Shown here: piece after piece, positions 63,480-64,000 of the stretch
How the letters are laid out: each line of letters opens with the position of its first letter
Numbering within the stretch: the first letter of the stretch is position 1
DNA from: Entoloma clypeatum
Taxonomy: Eukaryota; Basidiomycota; Agaricomycetes; Agaricales; Entolomataceae
NCBI GenBank assembly: GCA_963565915.1
Contig: OY751494.1
Span: 930,001 to 994,000 of the forward strand
Reading direction: 5' to 3'
DNA: 64,000 nt
The notes under the pieces: generated by a model
Seen by the model: the letters and a program-made list of their open reading frames with translations, nothing else
What the model was told of the DNA's origin: nothing
The model's database searches: none
Made by a program: the position numbers and the translations under genes

Positions 63480-63890
63480 TGGATCTAAGGAAACCCCAGG
63501 CACCTCCATAGTGTCCCAAAGCCGACAAATCTGCTAGGACACGTCATCGCATCTAATGGTCATGTTGATGTTTGGATTGTTTGGATTGTGTTTGCTGGAT
63601 CAGATGCTTCGCCTTGAACTGTATCTATCATCAACAATACCTTTATTCTCTGATATGCTCCCATTGTTCGGCTTGCTGGCTCTTCTTTGGGCTCTCCTCT
63701 TTTTCAGTGCTATGTTCATCCAGAAAGACTATGCCATCATGATGTTTTCTACAAACTCAAATCTGTGAGTCGACTTTGTTTCCGGCATCCTTGTAATCTA
63801 ATCGTCATCTCCAGTCATGCCTTTGGATGTGGATATGATGCTATTCGCATCTGGGATGTTTATCCTTCCACCCAGCTGTCTCTTCAACCC
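63480..63890 (+). pseudogene. possible relic coding sequence
   Basis: In one frame the translation looks protein-like (GHVDVWIVWIVFAGSD, then APIVRLAGSSLGSPLFQC and CHHDVFYKLKSVSRL), interrupted by two TGA codons. Another frame gives CGYDAIRIWDVYPSTQLSL just before the LTR. No family was recognised. It may continue the preceding gene or be a separate fragment cut by the LTR at 63891. Confidence 0.3.
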
Positions 63891-64000
63891 TGTTACGGAC
63901 TAACAACTACGGACGTATACGTTTACTTTTTCACTTTTACTCATCGGCCCCCGCTTACACATATTGTATTATACTTTATTCCCTTTAGTATACTTCGCTC
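63891..64000 (+). repeat. LTR, 5' part, cut by window end
   Basis: TGTTACGGACTAAC... matches the minus-strand start of the LTR at 50212-50581 and continues to the window end. It is in plus orientation. Whether a full element follows cannot be seen. Confidence 0.9.

Overview
The window reads as a transposon-dense stretch of a filamentous basidiomycete (agaricomycete, mushroom-type) nuclear genome. The evidence is short 48-67 bp GT-AG introns, chromovirus-type Ty3/gypsy elements with C-terminal chromodomains, a KDZ transposase with a Cys-rich N-terminus, a Helitron Rep/PIF1 helicase, and multi-exon hypothetical genes of kinds I recognise from mushrooms. No bacterial operon structure, rRNA, tRNA or CRISPR was seen. 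Two blocks of exactly 200 N (9215-9414, 48409-48608) are assembly gaps.

Layout. 1-5377: chromovirus (gag, pol, chromodomain, 3' LTR) whose 5' LTR lies outside the window. 5378-5520: sliver of another LTR. 5521-9214: Ty1/copia element cut by the first gap. 9415-9678: partial LTR. 9860-16690: N-terminal part of a Helitron-associated gene, split by a complete minus-strand gypsy element (10228-16371; 154-bp LTRs, TTAT duplication). 17083-23459: 5'-truncated chromovirus with an extra antisense gene. 23460-40880: a block bounded by inverted 42/43-bp minisatellite arrays, holding an unknown mushroom-type gene (minus), a viroplasmin/RNase H1-N-like gene (plus) and a KDZ transposase (plus). The viroplasmin-like gene is split by a complete chromovirus with identical-looking 722-bp LTRs (27148-34597, GTGCC duplication). 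40917-41749: CCCAAC minisatellite and a GGTTTAAACC-rich repeat. 41757-46212: decayed Helitron Rep/helicase. 46171-47236 and 54685-55558: inverted copies of one repeat. 48609-50581: gag and 5' LTR of another gypsy element (minus). 50582-54681: a large LTR-ended stretch almost without coding capacity. 55559-59594: a hAT-like element with a perfect 17-bp TIR and 8-bp duplication, carrying a nested MITE and a fold-back element. 59713-63430: two divergent unknown genes. 63891-64000: start of a further LTR.

The most interesting points are: (i) the putative multigene KDZ unit with inverted terminal arrays; (ii) a spliced antisense gene with exact Zn2Cys6 spacing, carried between pol and the 3' LTR in both related chromoviruses; (iii) canonical -1 frameshift heptamers at three gag-pol junctions; and (iv) decay of older elements almost entirely by CGA-to-TGA changes, next to two elements that show none.
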